Shown one piece after another: positions 25,186 to 38,383 of a DNA stretch of 64,000 nucleotides. The position numbers and the translations under genes were made by a program. The stretch's first letter is position 1, and the number at the start of each line of letters is the position of its first letter. The stretch is from Lingula anatina (lineage: Eukaryota > Brachiopoda > Lingulata > Lingulida > Lingulidae). The notes below the pieces were generated by a model. The model ran no database searches, was not told where the DNA came from, and saw only the letters and a program-made list of their open reading frames with translations. The stretch is taken from the NCBI RefSeq assembly GCF_001039355.2, contig NW_019775474.1, positions 249,473 through 313,472 on the forward strand. The letters are read 5' to 3'.

Positions 25186-25241
<56 letters not shown>
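25186..25241. repeat. (TA)n microsatellite in copy 4 3' flank
   Basis: About 55 bp of TA. The matching place in copy 3's 3' flank (about 12,136-12,149) has only a short TATATATATA, so the run expanded after duplication. Confidence 0.95.
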
Positions 25242-25244
<3 letters not shown>

Positions 25245-25455
25245 CGCTGGTTTCTACAGCAAAACAGGTCGGGCTTCTATCAAATATAAAGCTCGTACAT
25301 GGATGACAACAGCAAATGTACATGTATCGCAAATGACTACACAAATGTGTGCTTTGTTTTAGTATGCTTGATAACTTATGGGTACATTTGTGTGATTTTC
25401 AGGAATTGATAACTTCGCGGATTTTACTCACTGACATGTCCGTCGTTCATTTAAG

Positions 25456-28400
25456 TCAAGGCTTGTTAATATTAAATAATTCTCTCAAGAAAACATTAGT
25501 GAAAACCCCGTACTGGTCAAGTTCTCTTCGGACGGATTTAAACTTATCCAAGTTGTCGCCGTAACTGGATCTCAGGCGTTCCTTTAAGGATGGAAATACG
25601 TGAAGTCCTTTTCCCCAATGAGGTCGCCCGTACTGACCAAGCTTATCCCATTCCGTCACAAGCTGAAAAATCGTATGCCTAGAGCACAATTAACATTGAT
25701 TATCACCCAACAAATATAATATACACATAAACAGCGACCATTAACACAATAATGTATTCCTAAAAGCGCTACAAATATCAGTAAAAAAAGTGTTCAACAA
25801 TTACATATATGTGGTTTTTACCCACTTTTAGATTGCACGTTTGTTAAGATATCTTATGTGGAGATGAAGTCGCATTTTATCCTATGAAGTCGATTTGTAA
25901 AATCAGAGCATTTATCCCATGAAGTGGTAATATACACGTTGCTTCTCAACTATTGCATCGAGAACTGGACTGCTTTGACACATTCCTGTTGGTACTAACA
26001 CGTGGTCAAAGTTTTGACGATCTGGGTCAGGTCAAAGGAAAAGAATAAAGACAAACTTTTAATTTTGATTCAAAAGTCAGCAAAATGGGGCGGTGACGCA
26101 ATGTATTTTATGTAAATAAACGAAGACCAAGGTATTTAACTAGAATATCTTTTTTTTAAATATCTTTCTATTTTTGTCACACCCTCTCTTGTTCAGTGTA
26201 ATATTTGCCATTGTGAGAGCCCAAGTTCAACTGCTTTTGCTTTATACGAATTAGCATCGAATGGTATCTCCTAATACCGCCCGTGTTTGCCCACCAACAT
26301 TTATTAACTTTACTTTTTTCATGTGTTATGTATCTAACTCTATTTGAGAAAATCCTAGAACCAATATTAAATCTGCATATTTATGCCCGGCTTCTAAACT
26401 TTTGAATGACAAATTGCTAGTGCCTGCGACAGAAATAAGGATAGAAAATAATTTTTTTCACTCTTTGAAAACGACATCTTAAAAATGGCAAATATGAAGA
26501 AACTAAACAGGAATAACGTTTAATCTAAATGAAATATATCACAAATCAAAACGACTTAGTTATACTGAGATGTGTGGCTATCTGCGTACCAGTATGTATC
26601 TATGAGAAAGAAGTATATGCATGGGGATCCTTATGCATATACAAAACCGAAATTATTCACTTTGCTTCGTTTCGATTCAGTTTGCTCAATATCCAACTAT
26701 TAAAAATTATTGCTTTATTAACGCGTCTAGCATGACTACAAGACACGGAGCAATACATACCGCTGTTCCGAATGCTTGAAACTGCATTATTTCCATTGTA
26801 GAGGTTGGTTGACTGTGGCTGTGAAAAGACACATAATGTTCAAACTCGTCAGGCTTCCCATTTTTACCACGAAATCGTGACTTCGAGGCTGGACAGAGGA
26901 AACAGTCTGCGCCTTTAAACCATCTGAAGAGTCCTTCCTGCATTGGCTGTATACCCTTCAGGTAGGAAACTCTATTCAGCAACAGCGACAACGCCTGAAG
27001 ATAGAGAAGAGTTTTCGACAAAGATTCGTTTACTGTTGATTCAAGCATGTCTAAGAGGGTGTGCTTTCGGTGCCCTCTCCCAACCTATTGACACTTATGT
27101 CCATATCAAACTTATTTTTGAAAGATTGGTGTGACGTACTAATCTTGCAGCATGCTGAAGGGTTAGGTCTTCATACAGAGCGATCACTACAGTAAGTGGC
27201 CGAATCAGCGCACGCCCTTTCAAAAACGCTGCAGACCACTCATATTTTTATCTGGGTAAGCAAGAATGCACATATTCTTAATGCACTATTCAAAATTCGT
27301 TTTTCTCAAAAGTCTTAGGTAAGATTTTATCGTTGATAAAGCAAAATAGTGCCTTTGTTAAATATTTTATTATGGTCAATGTTATTGAAATACTGTATAT
27401 CTAACCTGCATTGCTGCTGCTCCGTTGGTGAAATTCGGATCAACCGTCACATACTCCATACTGTCAACCGCCGGGATCCCAAGAATATTGAGGAACAATA
27501 CGTCTGTGAGGTTTTTCACAACAGAGACGGGATAAGAAAGCTGTACTTCGAATGCAACCTAATGAAATCGAAAGTGAGGTTTTATTCTTCAATCGTTCCC
27601 TGTTTTGGCACACTAGGTTTAGTAATGTCAGGCAGTAAACCAGAACGCTTGATCAATTATATTTCAATCTCATATGTAATATTTTTTTTAGCGATTTAAT
27701 ACATACCATCGACGAATCACATTTGCAAGCATAGAAGATTTGGTGAATAGCGATAACATTAGGTATTTCAATGTGGTGCCAATATGCAATATAGTTTATA
27801 TTATCGATTTCGATATATTTTAGTATTCGACCTCTGTAAAAAGAGAATATAAAATATCTACAAACGAAATATAAAATATTTAGCACACTGACAGTGACAC
27901 AAACCTAGTAGCATTTTCTATATGTTAAGTGAATATTATTTCAAATTTGAAAGAAAAAGAAAAAAAAATTCACTTTATGACATTGCATTGTAAAATGTTA
28001 CATCAAGCACATGATAGGTATGATGTAGCCAGTCCAGGGGGGAAGGGAACAAAGAACAGGTGTCCCTTCTTGCGTGCTTCCCTGGATATCCTCTCCTTTG
28101 CTCGGTCCACAAACGAAAAGATACCAAGGCGTTTAAGCTTTGCGTCTATGTGTCCTGTATAGTACGATAAAAATTGTCAAAATCTCTTTTATTTAATATT
28201 TTCCCGTTTCGAGACAATTATCTTCCTTTTGACCCACTCCTCCCTCAGCGAAATTTTGGATTAATAAAATGTGTTATGATATTAAAATCCAACACTCAAA
28301 CGAATAAATACCTTATTATACGTGATTTTTGGGACGGACGGAGGCCTTTCGTCTTCAAAATTTCTTTTGGCCGAGATTTGGTTTATAATCCTAGAAAAGT

Positions 28401-30130
28401 CATGAGACAATATTTGTTTGGGAAAGGACACAGTGATAAAGACCATAAAATTTATAATAAGCAAATGCTAATTACTTGTTTTATGTTACAATGTGTGGGT
28501 TTGGGGCAGGAGAATATTTTTCAAGTCTGTCAAACTAATATTTTTTGCTAATCCCTAGCAATTTCAGTCTTTAACAGAACTAGCTACACACGTACATGCC
28601 TTCGTTTAGAGACGTAGATGTCTGTAATTTTTATTGATATTATTATTTGTATTATTATATTGAAATTTCAGAAATATGTACATTTAAGCAAAAATCAGTT
28701 AATTTTTTTACCTTTTTTACCCGAAAGAATTGGTACAGTGTGTCACTTTTAGACTGAAACCTTCCATTTTAATTATCAAGTGGGCATAAATCACAGCAAT
28801 ATTTAGATAACATGCTTTCCATTGTGTTGGAATTTAAGCACTTGTGAGTATTATTTACTTACCTGATAGTATTTTATTAATGAAGAGAAAGTAATAATAA
28901 GTAAATAAATCAAATGAATAATATGAATAAAATGAATTACAATTTCCACACATGTTGAATAAATATCTGAAGTTTTAAATGTAAAAAGTGCTGTGAAAAG
29001 GTTTGGCTATGGAAAAATGCAGTCACAGATACCTTATCAGCACTAAATCATTTCCGCTGTCCCAACTCCTTGGTACTGTGCCAGTGTGTGTCACTTCTTT
29101 GGCTTCCTCCTCCGTAAGTGAATTGTAAGGTACGTAAAACATATTCACAAAGTCATTCTCGAGTATGAGATCCCGGAGAACGGTCGGGCTAAACAAGTTC
29201 CGAAGTGGAGTGAAGACGTGCTGGAAATTGACAACCACCTGCTGGATAACCTGAAAGTTAAATTTAAAACACGGACCTAAAATAAATTCGATCCAGTATT
29301 TGTCAAACTTTTGGACCAAAAGCTCGGTCAAATCCAATACAAAAATAACACTAACAAATAATGTCTATTCATCTTTTCACTTACTTCTAATTCAATTTCA
29401 AACAAAATGCCAAGCAGTCCTAAGTGGCATCTTAACGCTTTCAACACATCTGCATCCGAGTTTTGGTTGAATTCTCTTATATCCCCACGCCCATCAACGA
29501 GCTTCACTCGTGTCATGTAGCCACCTATCGACGGTTCATGGTAGAATCCACTCTAAGAAAGCAACAAAAATTGTAATACAAAAACGTACGAACTCAAAAT
29601 ATATTACTCGTGTTCAACTTCAAACTCAGGCAGATTTGCAACCCGCGAAGACGCGTTTTTAATCTTGATTGCGATACACTCACACTCACCCCCCCCTCTC
29701 TGTCTCTCATACACAAACACACACACACACACACACGCACTAACCCATGCGTGGTTTGGATCCCAAATTTTAATTAGGTATAAAGATACAGTTGAATCTT
29801 AATACATGACAGGACACGGGATTAACAGAGATGCATTTTACATGTAACATTTGCATGTAAAAAACTGCCTACTTTAAGAATTTACGACATAATACACCTA
29901 AGAATTAATGCTTAATTGCAAACATATCATACATGTGCTGAAGTTGCAATAGCTCCCCCTATCGTCACTTCTCCAATGAGTGGCCCCAGATGAAACACAT
30001 GGCCATGCTTGGCAATCTCATTGTTCAATTCTGCCAGGGTGACTCCTGCTGCAACTTTCACGGAGGCGACCTTTTTGCCTGCAATCTGTAATAGTCTGTC
30101 AATATGATGGAAGATGCACTTTTGGTTCTT

Positions 30131-30167
<37 letters not shown>

Positions 30168-30792
30168 GGCCTACTGAAATTCATCGCAACAATAGAAAAG
30201 AAAACACGCACCTCGGGCTGCATGATCACTCTCTTTCCTCCTTCTAAGGTCAACTCGGACATATTAATATGGACATGGCCTCTACCACCCCAAACTTGAT
30301 CAGCGGTATGTGCATTGCCCACGGCTCGCACTTGAATCCCACAAGTTGCAGCAGCAGAAACAGTTCTCTGTATCTGCAGATAACAATTATATTCACTGTA
30401 ACTGCTACTATATTTGGATATTTAAGATATTTTTTGTTCGGAAAATAAGCAGCCGATTGAACAATTTTCTTTATTTTTAAATAAGGTTAAACAGGAAGCC
30501 GACAGTTTTGCAATCTCAAACTCTCAATGAAAACGAAAAAGAAAACGGCCAGTTAATGCCTTGAGATTGTGAAAATAGTGATTTCCTAAAGAAATTTTCC
30601 ACATAATTTTGAGTAAAGAACTCCTTCTCTTTACCTCCTCAGCTGTCCTCGGTTTAGTCACGAACACGTGATCATAAATGGCTGACCCTTCCCAGTTAGA
30701 GAATGACTCTAGCTGGACAGTTGGCGCTGGACCAATAAACTCCTGAAGGCATTTCTGTATCTCAAGCAACTGAGGAGTCGTTGCAATATCTG

Positions 30793-30836
<44 letters not shown>

Positions 30837-31842
30837 TATTATGCATTATTTCAAGTCTATATTCATTAAAATATCCAGTGCACTTTACAAGGGTACTTTA
30901 ATAAATGTATCCAATGTAAAAAGCCTAAATATTCAATTAGAAAAAAAAAAGTAAAATTTTACATGCAAAATACACAATACGAAGATTGTTTTAGTAATCA
31001 TTCTACAGATGCAATGGTTGTCCATTAATGGCGATACATATATTTTAAAATCTGATTTTTAAATCGATAGGGGAATTTACTTTACATATAAATAGTATTT
31101 CTTATTGCACCCCCACATTGGTTCTCCAATAAAGGTGTACCGACCTTTTTTAGGAACAGTGTAAGTAATGTGTTTTGCTGAGGACCCCCATTTTTCTTTC
31201 CTTTTAAGAGGTCAATGTGTTTTTTGCTATTCTCACGCCCATCACGTTTGTTCTCGTAAAGTGGTTTTGCAGTGAAGCAATAGATAAAGTTTACCAAAAA
31301 TAACACTTGGTGTCAAAGGTAAAATCGGATTAGAACGGAATAAGTAACTTTCAAGGGACCAGGTGCATTTTTCGCGTTTACGTTTCTATGGCCAAAGACA
31401 CATCCATTGTTCTACTTAAAGAGCTCAATCATAACGCAGTGCCCGCATTACTGATGCTACGTGTAAATATGCCAAACTGTAGAATGGCTGTAGAACGTCG
31501 CTATACCACCAGCAAAAGATACTCGTACCTTAGTACCTTAACGCCCAAAGCGATCTGTCTTTATCCAAACCAAACTTACGGATATACACCCGAACCTTTA
31601 CAACTCTCTGGGAGTCTTTGGACATTCAATAATTCTAAATGCTCGACATAGCACCTTGTTGTTTTCTTGATAACCTTGTTAAGGCAGTCCCCGGTACTAA
31701 GCTAAAACTTTCTGGTTTTACCAAGTTCTATATAAATGACACCTACCACATAACAAAATCTACTTCCTTATATTAAAGCCACTTATTTACCTGGGTTAAA
31801 CAGCAGACAGGCGTACAGACAGGAAATTGGCGGGGACACCAT
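25456..31842 (-). CDS. L-gulonolactone oxidase-like FAD oxidase, array copy 4 (complete, 10 exons)
   Basis: Exons: 31842-31791, 30789-30635, 30373-30212, 30085-29933, 29552-29385, 29250-29033, 28390-28312, 27558-27406, 26994-26761, 25662-25456; 526 aa, open. It starts MVSPPISCLYACLLFNP. The flavin segment is GNAHTADQVWGG (Ser to Asn next to the conserved Ala-His) and the second segment GEVTIGG. Exon 2 is the most altered part (LESFSNWEGSAIYDHVF where copies 2 and 3 have LEPFSNWQDLVTYDHVF). Exon 5 begins with Ser where copies 2 and 3 have Asn, just after the SAH that ends exon 4. The C-terminal domain has FRWFKGADCFLCPAS and GRPHWGK, ending FNINKP. The 3' half is nearly identical to copy 3. 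Predicted function as for the other copies. Confidence 0.9.
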
Positions 31843-31871
31843 TTTCTTTTGTACTGTAGCAGACGCATATA

Positions 31872-31888
31872 TGACCTATCATAGATCA
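31872..31888. promoter_or_regulatory. Degenerate everted AGGTCA-type repeat upstream of copy 4
   Basis: TGACCTATCATAGATCA, 30 bp upstream of the ATG; same layout as in copies 2 and 3. Confidence 0.35.
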
Positions 31889-32128
31889 TCGTCTGTACAA
31901 AGCAGAGCGTGACAAAATAATATGCACACCTAAGTTCGCCTTGTTTTTGTTGCGCAAATTTCTATGGGGCATGAACTTTTCCTCTTTGAACAGTTTTATT
32001 TTCTTTTATCTGCTTATTTAAATATCTACATGTATATAGTATGCACCGAAAAGATCATCACAATCACGCCTTCACGCCTACTATGTTATAATGTTGGATG
32101 TAGTGGCAAGACGAAGTACATGAATCAT

Positions 32129-32293
32129 CAGGCCCGTAGCCGGGGGGTCGGGGAGTTGGAAAGAACCGCCCCTTTTGCTGGGAAAAGGTCCACTCTGGAT
32201 AAAATTTTATCTAGGTACATGAAGTTCGCATGGGAAAAGGTCCACTTTTTCAGAAAAAGAAACCCCCTTTTGAAATTGCTGGCTACGGGCCTG
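32129..32293. mobile_element. 165-bp MITE with CAGGCCCGTAGCC ends, upstream of copy 4
   Basis: Perfect 13-bp inverted termini CAGGCCCGTAGCC / GGCTACGGGCCTG. ATGAAT occurs on both sides (32,120-32,125 and 32,294-32,299) but only once at the empty homologous site of copy 2 (GCGATGAATTTG, near 11,439), consistent with a target duplication. Interior has two AAAAGGTCCACT repeats and no ORF. Confidence 0.85.
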
Positions 32294-32894
32294 ATGAATT
32301 TGGTTTCTCTGCATATTGGAGCCATTGAGACTTCAAGACAAAATAACATAAGAAGTGTTAATGTATTTATTTCTTTATTTTTTAGTGCATAACTTGTAAC
32401 AAAAAGAGCTACTGATAATGTAAAATAATAATAATATAAAATTAAAGCGGTATACAGGGTACCTATATACTCCAAAAAATTATATATTCCATAGCAATGT
32501 ACAGTGTATGTATGTATCTTTAAGTATGCAGTAATGCAGTTTTGAAATCGAACTGAAAATGTTGCCGTCGTGTATGGTATATTTTTTCAATTATTCCCTC
32601 CTCACCACAGCTGGGATTTCTCCAATAATTGCACCCCGCTCTTTTGAAAGTGTCGGAAAGAGTCATTTTTTGTTTTCATTTATTCTCTTTTATTGTCTGT
32701 TCCACCTACTAAGGTAGATAGAATTCTTTGTTACATGGTTTGCTGATTTATGATGACGCCACAAATGGGTGTTTTGTTCAAGTGTTCTTGATAGCCTATC
32801 ATACATGTACATGTATATAGGTACGTCTGTGTGGTTTTCAGGGGTTGATGACTTCGCATATTTTACTCATTGAAATGTCAGTCAGCCATTTAAA

Positions 32895-35800
32895 TCAAGG
32901 TACGTTAATATCAAATAATTCTCCCAAGAAAACGTTGGTGAAAACCCCGTATGGGTCAAGTTCTCTTCGGACGGTTTTAAACTTATCCAAATTGTCGCCG
33001 TAACTGGACCTCAGGCGTTCCTTTAAGGCTGGGAACACGTGAAGGCCTTTTCCCCAGTGAGGTCGCCCGTGCTGACCAAGCTTATCCCATTCCGTCACAA
33101 GCTGAAAAAATCGTTTTCATTTACACACTTATATAGATACAACTACAATTGACAATAACTATCGCCAGAAAAAAAGTGCTTAAATTTTTATAACAATAAA
33201 GTTTCCCTTTTTAATTATGATAATTATTTGCAACTAAAATAGTTGGATTATACAGTTGTAGGATCCTTTTTAAATTCACTAAATAAAACGAGATTAATAA
33301 AATAGTTAATAAAAGTGTTTAGATGAAATGAAACATTTGATACTCCGCGGCTTTTTAAAATTACATTTGGAGTCATTAAAGAACAAATATCTTTAATAAT
33401 GGTATCAATACATACCGCTGTTTCAAATGCATGAACCTGCATCAAATTCGCTGTCGGTGGATTATGAATGTGAAAGGCTCCGTAATGATCGATCTCTCCA
33501 GCCTTCCCATGTTCCCCACGATCCCGAAACTTCGACCCTGGACAGAGGAAACAGTCTACGCCTCCAAACCATCTGAACAGTCCCTCCTGCACTGGCTGTA
33601 TACCCTTCAGGTGGGACGCTCTGTTCAGCACAGACGACATGACCTGAAAATAAAGAAGAGCTTACACCTTGGATACAAATACGATCTTTTGATGAGCGTA
33701 TGGAGTGTGTCAGATTTATTTTGATTTTCAAACGGCAAGGAACTTCACACATAAGAATGATACATAAGGTTTACAACACTGAAACACAAGAAGGGTTAAT
33801 AAGTTGTTTTTTTTACAGAATATTGTTTGTTGAAATTCCGTTTTACAAACCTTTAAAATTTTTGCCCCACTGGTGAAATCTGGATCTGGGATCACGTACT
33901 CCATACTGTCAACTTCAGGGACTCCAGCAAGAGAAATGTACAATGTTTGGCTGATGTTCTGTAGAACGGAAGTTGGGAATGAAAGCTCGACAATGAAGGC
34001 ATCCTGGTGTAAATGAGAGTAAAAAGTTATCATGCTTTCATTTTCATTTTTTTTGTAAATTATGATACCCCTTGTGCTGTTCCTGATAATCAGCCCGACA
34101 TTGAAGTAATCTGAACACAATTAATCGTTAGAAGTTGGAGGCACTACCAGTTATTAAAAAACATAGGTAATATATTTATCGTTGGATATCAAACTCGATA
34201 TGACAACGTTACAAAGTGTAATGTGCATTGTAGAAACATACGTGCGCGCATGTATGACGTCTCACGCACTCACATAGTTGCGCCGACGGACAACTAACAA
34301 CGTAAACAACAACGACAACATACACGCAATTTGGTAATGTATGTATCGGTAACGCAGTGGTGGAATTAGAGGGGGACCATTCTTGGGATTCTGAAAAATA
34401 TATTGCACCAATATTCCCTCTTGATATTAGAATTTTGTCTAAGTAATTTATAATTCTAAACCGTACAAAAGGGCACTGTTTACTCTCCAGAACACCAAAA
34501 GATTTTCGGGGTCCTTCAGCAGGCCCCGAACCCCACACCAATGGGGCGATGGGACTTCGCATCAGAGGCCTGTCGTTCCGGACCCCCCTTCATATAATCC
34601 TAGATCCGCCCCTGCCTTGTCGACTTAGGTAAATATGTTAACTTTTCCGGGACTATATTTATTTTAATATAAAGATTTAACGCTTATTATGTGGATCTAA
34701 ACAACAATACCTGACTGGGCGAGACAACGGTGACGTTTGGGACGGACACGGGCCTTTCGTCTTTAAAACTTCGCTTTACAGATATTGGGTTCATAAGCCT
34801 GAAAGAATAGACATTGTTTTTAAAATAACGCCATCTTTTTTCATTAACCCACTTTGTAACGAACAACAGAATAGAGCAGCTATATTACACAAGAAGAGGT
34901 TGCACCTGGTACATCATGTATGTCGATGTGCCATACGAAAAAACCGGGTATACTTTGATGTCTTAGGCCCCTATTTCACACAGACCACGAATCCCACGAA
35001 TGGCCGTGAATTGACAAATTTCAAGATTCGTGGTTAAATCGTAATCAGTTCGTGAAGTTCTCAACAGATTCGTATATATTCGTAGTCAGTTCTTGCACTT
35101 CTTGACCAACAGGAATTAGTGGCAAAAACTTTGATGCCTCTATTTCACACAGACCACGAATCCCACGAATCGACAGGAATTGAAAATTTCAGGATTCGTG
35201 GTTAAATCGTAATCAGTTCGTGAAGTTCATAACAGATTCGTATATGATCGTAGTCAGTTCTTGCAATTCTTGATCAATCGTGAATTCGTGGCAAAAATTC
35301 TGAGCTGTTCCAAATTTTGGGCCACGAACTCCCGATTCCAAAAAATCGTAATGAATGTCTGGAAAATATTCGTGCAATTTCAGCCGAATCCCACGAATAT
35401 TCGTAACACTATCGCACCTGTATCGTACTGAATCGTAGAGCGTGTCGAATTAGACCAGAAAATTTAAAAAATCTCACGAATCCTCACGAATCCTGATATT
35501 TGTCAATTCCTGGCGATTCGTGGGATTCGTGGGATTCGTGAAATAGGGGCATTATGCCCCTATTTCACACAGATCACGAATCCCACGAATCTCCAGGAAT
35601 TGTCAAATTTCAGGATTCGTGGTTGAATCGTAATCAGTTCGTGAAGTTCTTAACAGATTCGTATATATTCGTAGTCGGTTCTTGCAATTCTTGATCAATC
35701 ACGAACTGATTACGATTCAACCACGAATCATGAAATTTGTCAATTTCTGGTGATTCGTGGGATTCATGGTCTGTGTGAAATAGGGGCATTAACCTGGTTA

Positions 35801-36444
35801 GTCAAGCATATCACCATGTCGCTTAATCATGCAAGATTTCAGGCAACCTTTGGTATTTTTGTTGCAAGACCAATCAATTAGCTAAATAGTTAGCTAACTG
35901 ACTACCAAACTAACTGACTATCTTAAAATATTTTAAAGCATCCTGATGTAAATGAGAAAAAAAATTATCATACTTTAATTCCATTTTTTCATTTTAAAAA
36001 TGAAAAAAAAATTTTTGTCATTTTTTAAAGCTTAATCTCACTTTTATGATATTCTAAATAAATACAAATAGGCAAACGTTGTCACCGTTACCTTATCAGC
36101 ACTAAATCGTTTCCGCTGTCCCAACTCTTTGGCACTCTTCCAGTACGTATCACTGCTTTGGCTTCCTCCTCCGTAAGTGAATTGTATGGCGCATAAAACA
36201 CATTCACAAAGTAATTCTCTGCGACGAAATCTCGGATAAAAGTTGGGCTAAACAAGTTCCGCAGTGGAGTGAAGACGTTTTGGAAATTGACTTCCACCTG
36301 ATGGGCAATCTAAAAAGTTAAATTTTGAAACTAAGAGTTTATATGACAGAGCGATCGCCATTGATGGTCAGAAACTAGGCTTACCTATACAAATCAATGG
36401 GAACCGTACCCTACATTACGGGAGACTCTGTCGCACTGGTTTAT

Positions 36445-36480
<36 letters not shown>

Positions 36481-38324
36481 CAGCCCGGTAATTGGTCTAA
36501 AAACTTTTATACTAAAAATTGGTTCCCCTAAGTATACGACTTACCCATATTTCTCCACATAACTAAAATAAGCATTGTTCTGATACTTTGCACATAAGCA
36601 ATGCCACGCCTGCCAAATCCAAATGTAATATTTCATTAGATGGATAAATGTCATGTGTGAAACTGTCCCCAACTCTTGCCATGTTTATAACGAAACCCAA
36701 CAGATTGTAACTTTATTTTTATTTCAAATAATATACTGGTACTTTTTAACCAACCCAACTGTAGTGTATTTAGTAGATGCCCGTATCCCTTACTCCATTC
36801 ATTCTTACCTGTATATCATACTGTTTTCATGTCTGTTTACGGGAAGCACGTTTACAGTATTCTTTTTAGAAAAGGGTTATTTTTGTTCTTTCTTTTCTTG
36901 AGAAAGAAGGAAAATCACACTGTAAGACAGTTTTCTTATTTTTACTTACTTTCAATTCAATTTCGAACAAGATTCCAAGCAGTCCTAAGTTGCATTTTAA
37001 GGCGTTCAGTACATTTGCATCTGAGCTTTCCCTGAATTCTCTTACATTCCCTCGTCCGTCTACCAGCCTCGTTCTCGTCATGTAGCCACCTACCGACGGT
37101 TCATTGTAAAATCCGCCCTAGGCAAAGAGATAAATGAATAATGAAAGCGATTATGAAAATAATGATGTTAACGATTGTAATATTGATAAATAAATGATAT
37201 ACATGTAAGATAAAAAGTATTCCAGCAACGACAATACTGAGCACCTGTGACAGGAATTGGAGTGTGCAATGCAGAGGAGAACCAACCCCTAATAATCTGG
37301 ACCAACTCCCCCAAGCTCTTTAGGAGAATTGAGACAGTATCCCACAAGACAGAATTGTTACCCTTGTTGAAGGCTTGTCGCGCCGCCTACAGGAGATAAT
37401 TGCAGCACGTAGTTGGCACATACGATATTATACACGTGACCTTTAACAAGCACACCCTAATGCTAATTGAGTGTAAGTTTTGTGACAATCGGTGGTGTCT
37501 TTAAAATTTTATGGACATTTCCGTATCTTTGTGGGAATCACAGTGAGACATTGGGTTTGAGGGGGTACGTGTTATAAATACGAATAAATGGCGTAAAACA
37601 CGGATATCGTCACCACTATTTTGTATTTTCTGAACCATTAATCATGTTAGATAGTACTGAGATAAAAAGGACTGGGAGGTGATCATTTGTAAATAAAAGC
37701 ACAAGGAATTGGAGGTTAGACAACCCTTTTGACCAATGTTGTATGTACGCGAATAAATGCAGGTATAATATTCGTCTGTAACCTTCAACAACTTATATTT
37801 GCATGTAAAGAAAACATACCAGTTTAAAGAATTCATGACTTGATTAACAAATACGTAGTGAAAATGTTTCATACATGCGATGAAGTTGCAATAACTCCTC
37901 CTATTGTCACTTCTCCAATAAACGGCCCCGGATGAAAGACATAGCCATGCTTCGCGAGCTCGTGGTTCAACTCTGCCTGGGTGACGCCTGCTGCAACTTT
38001 CACGGAAGCGGCAGTTTTGCCTGCAATCTGCAAATTTACATATTATTCTTGATTGCTAAATTCACCGTGTATACTAAAAGACAGTTATCCCAGGGGATGG
38101 ATCCAGGGTTTTGCTAATGGTGGGAGATGCTGTTTGGTGTTGTGGAAAAGGGTGAATGAATGCACAAAGTAGTCGAGAACAATTTTACTGTTATATTCAG
38201 GGTAACGGGATTGAAGAGATGGTTATTTCGTCTCGTTTTACTTGTTATGCCTTTTTTTGGAAGGGGGGAGGGGGTCCTCCGAGGCTTAGAGGGTGTGACG
38301 TAGTCAACTATAAACCCTTAGGCT

Positions 38325-38383
<59 letters not shown>

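Larger units (their letters stand above)
31843..32894. other. Spacer between array copies 4 and 5
   Basis: 1.05 kb. It holds the copy 4 promoter side (to about 32,100), a MITE (32,129-32,293), and the copy 5 3' flank with a TTTATTTCTTTATTTTT stretch near 32,364-32,380 that reads AATAAA on the minus strand (possible poly(A) signals). No other gene seen. Confidence 0.6.

Noticed and set aside
31082-31306. Possible extra exon in intron 1 (LVNFIYCFTAKPLYENKRDG), also seen near 10,200, 19,700 and 39,300
   Set aside because: The block is shared by the paralogues but frames differ by indels (in-frame stop in copy 2, shifted frame in copy 4) and there is no ATG. Exon 1 joins exon 2 in phase without it.
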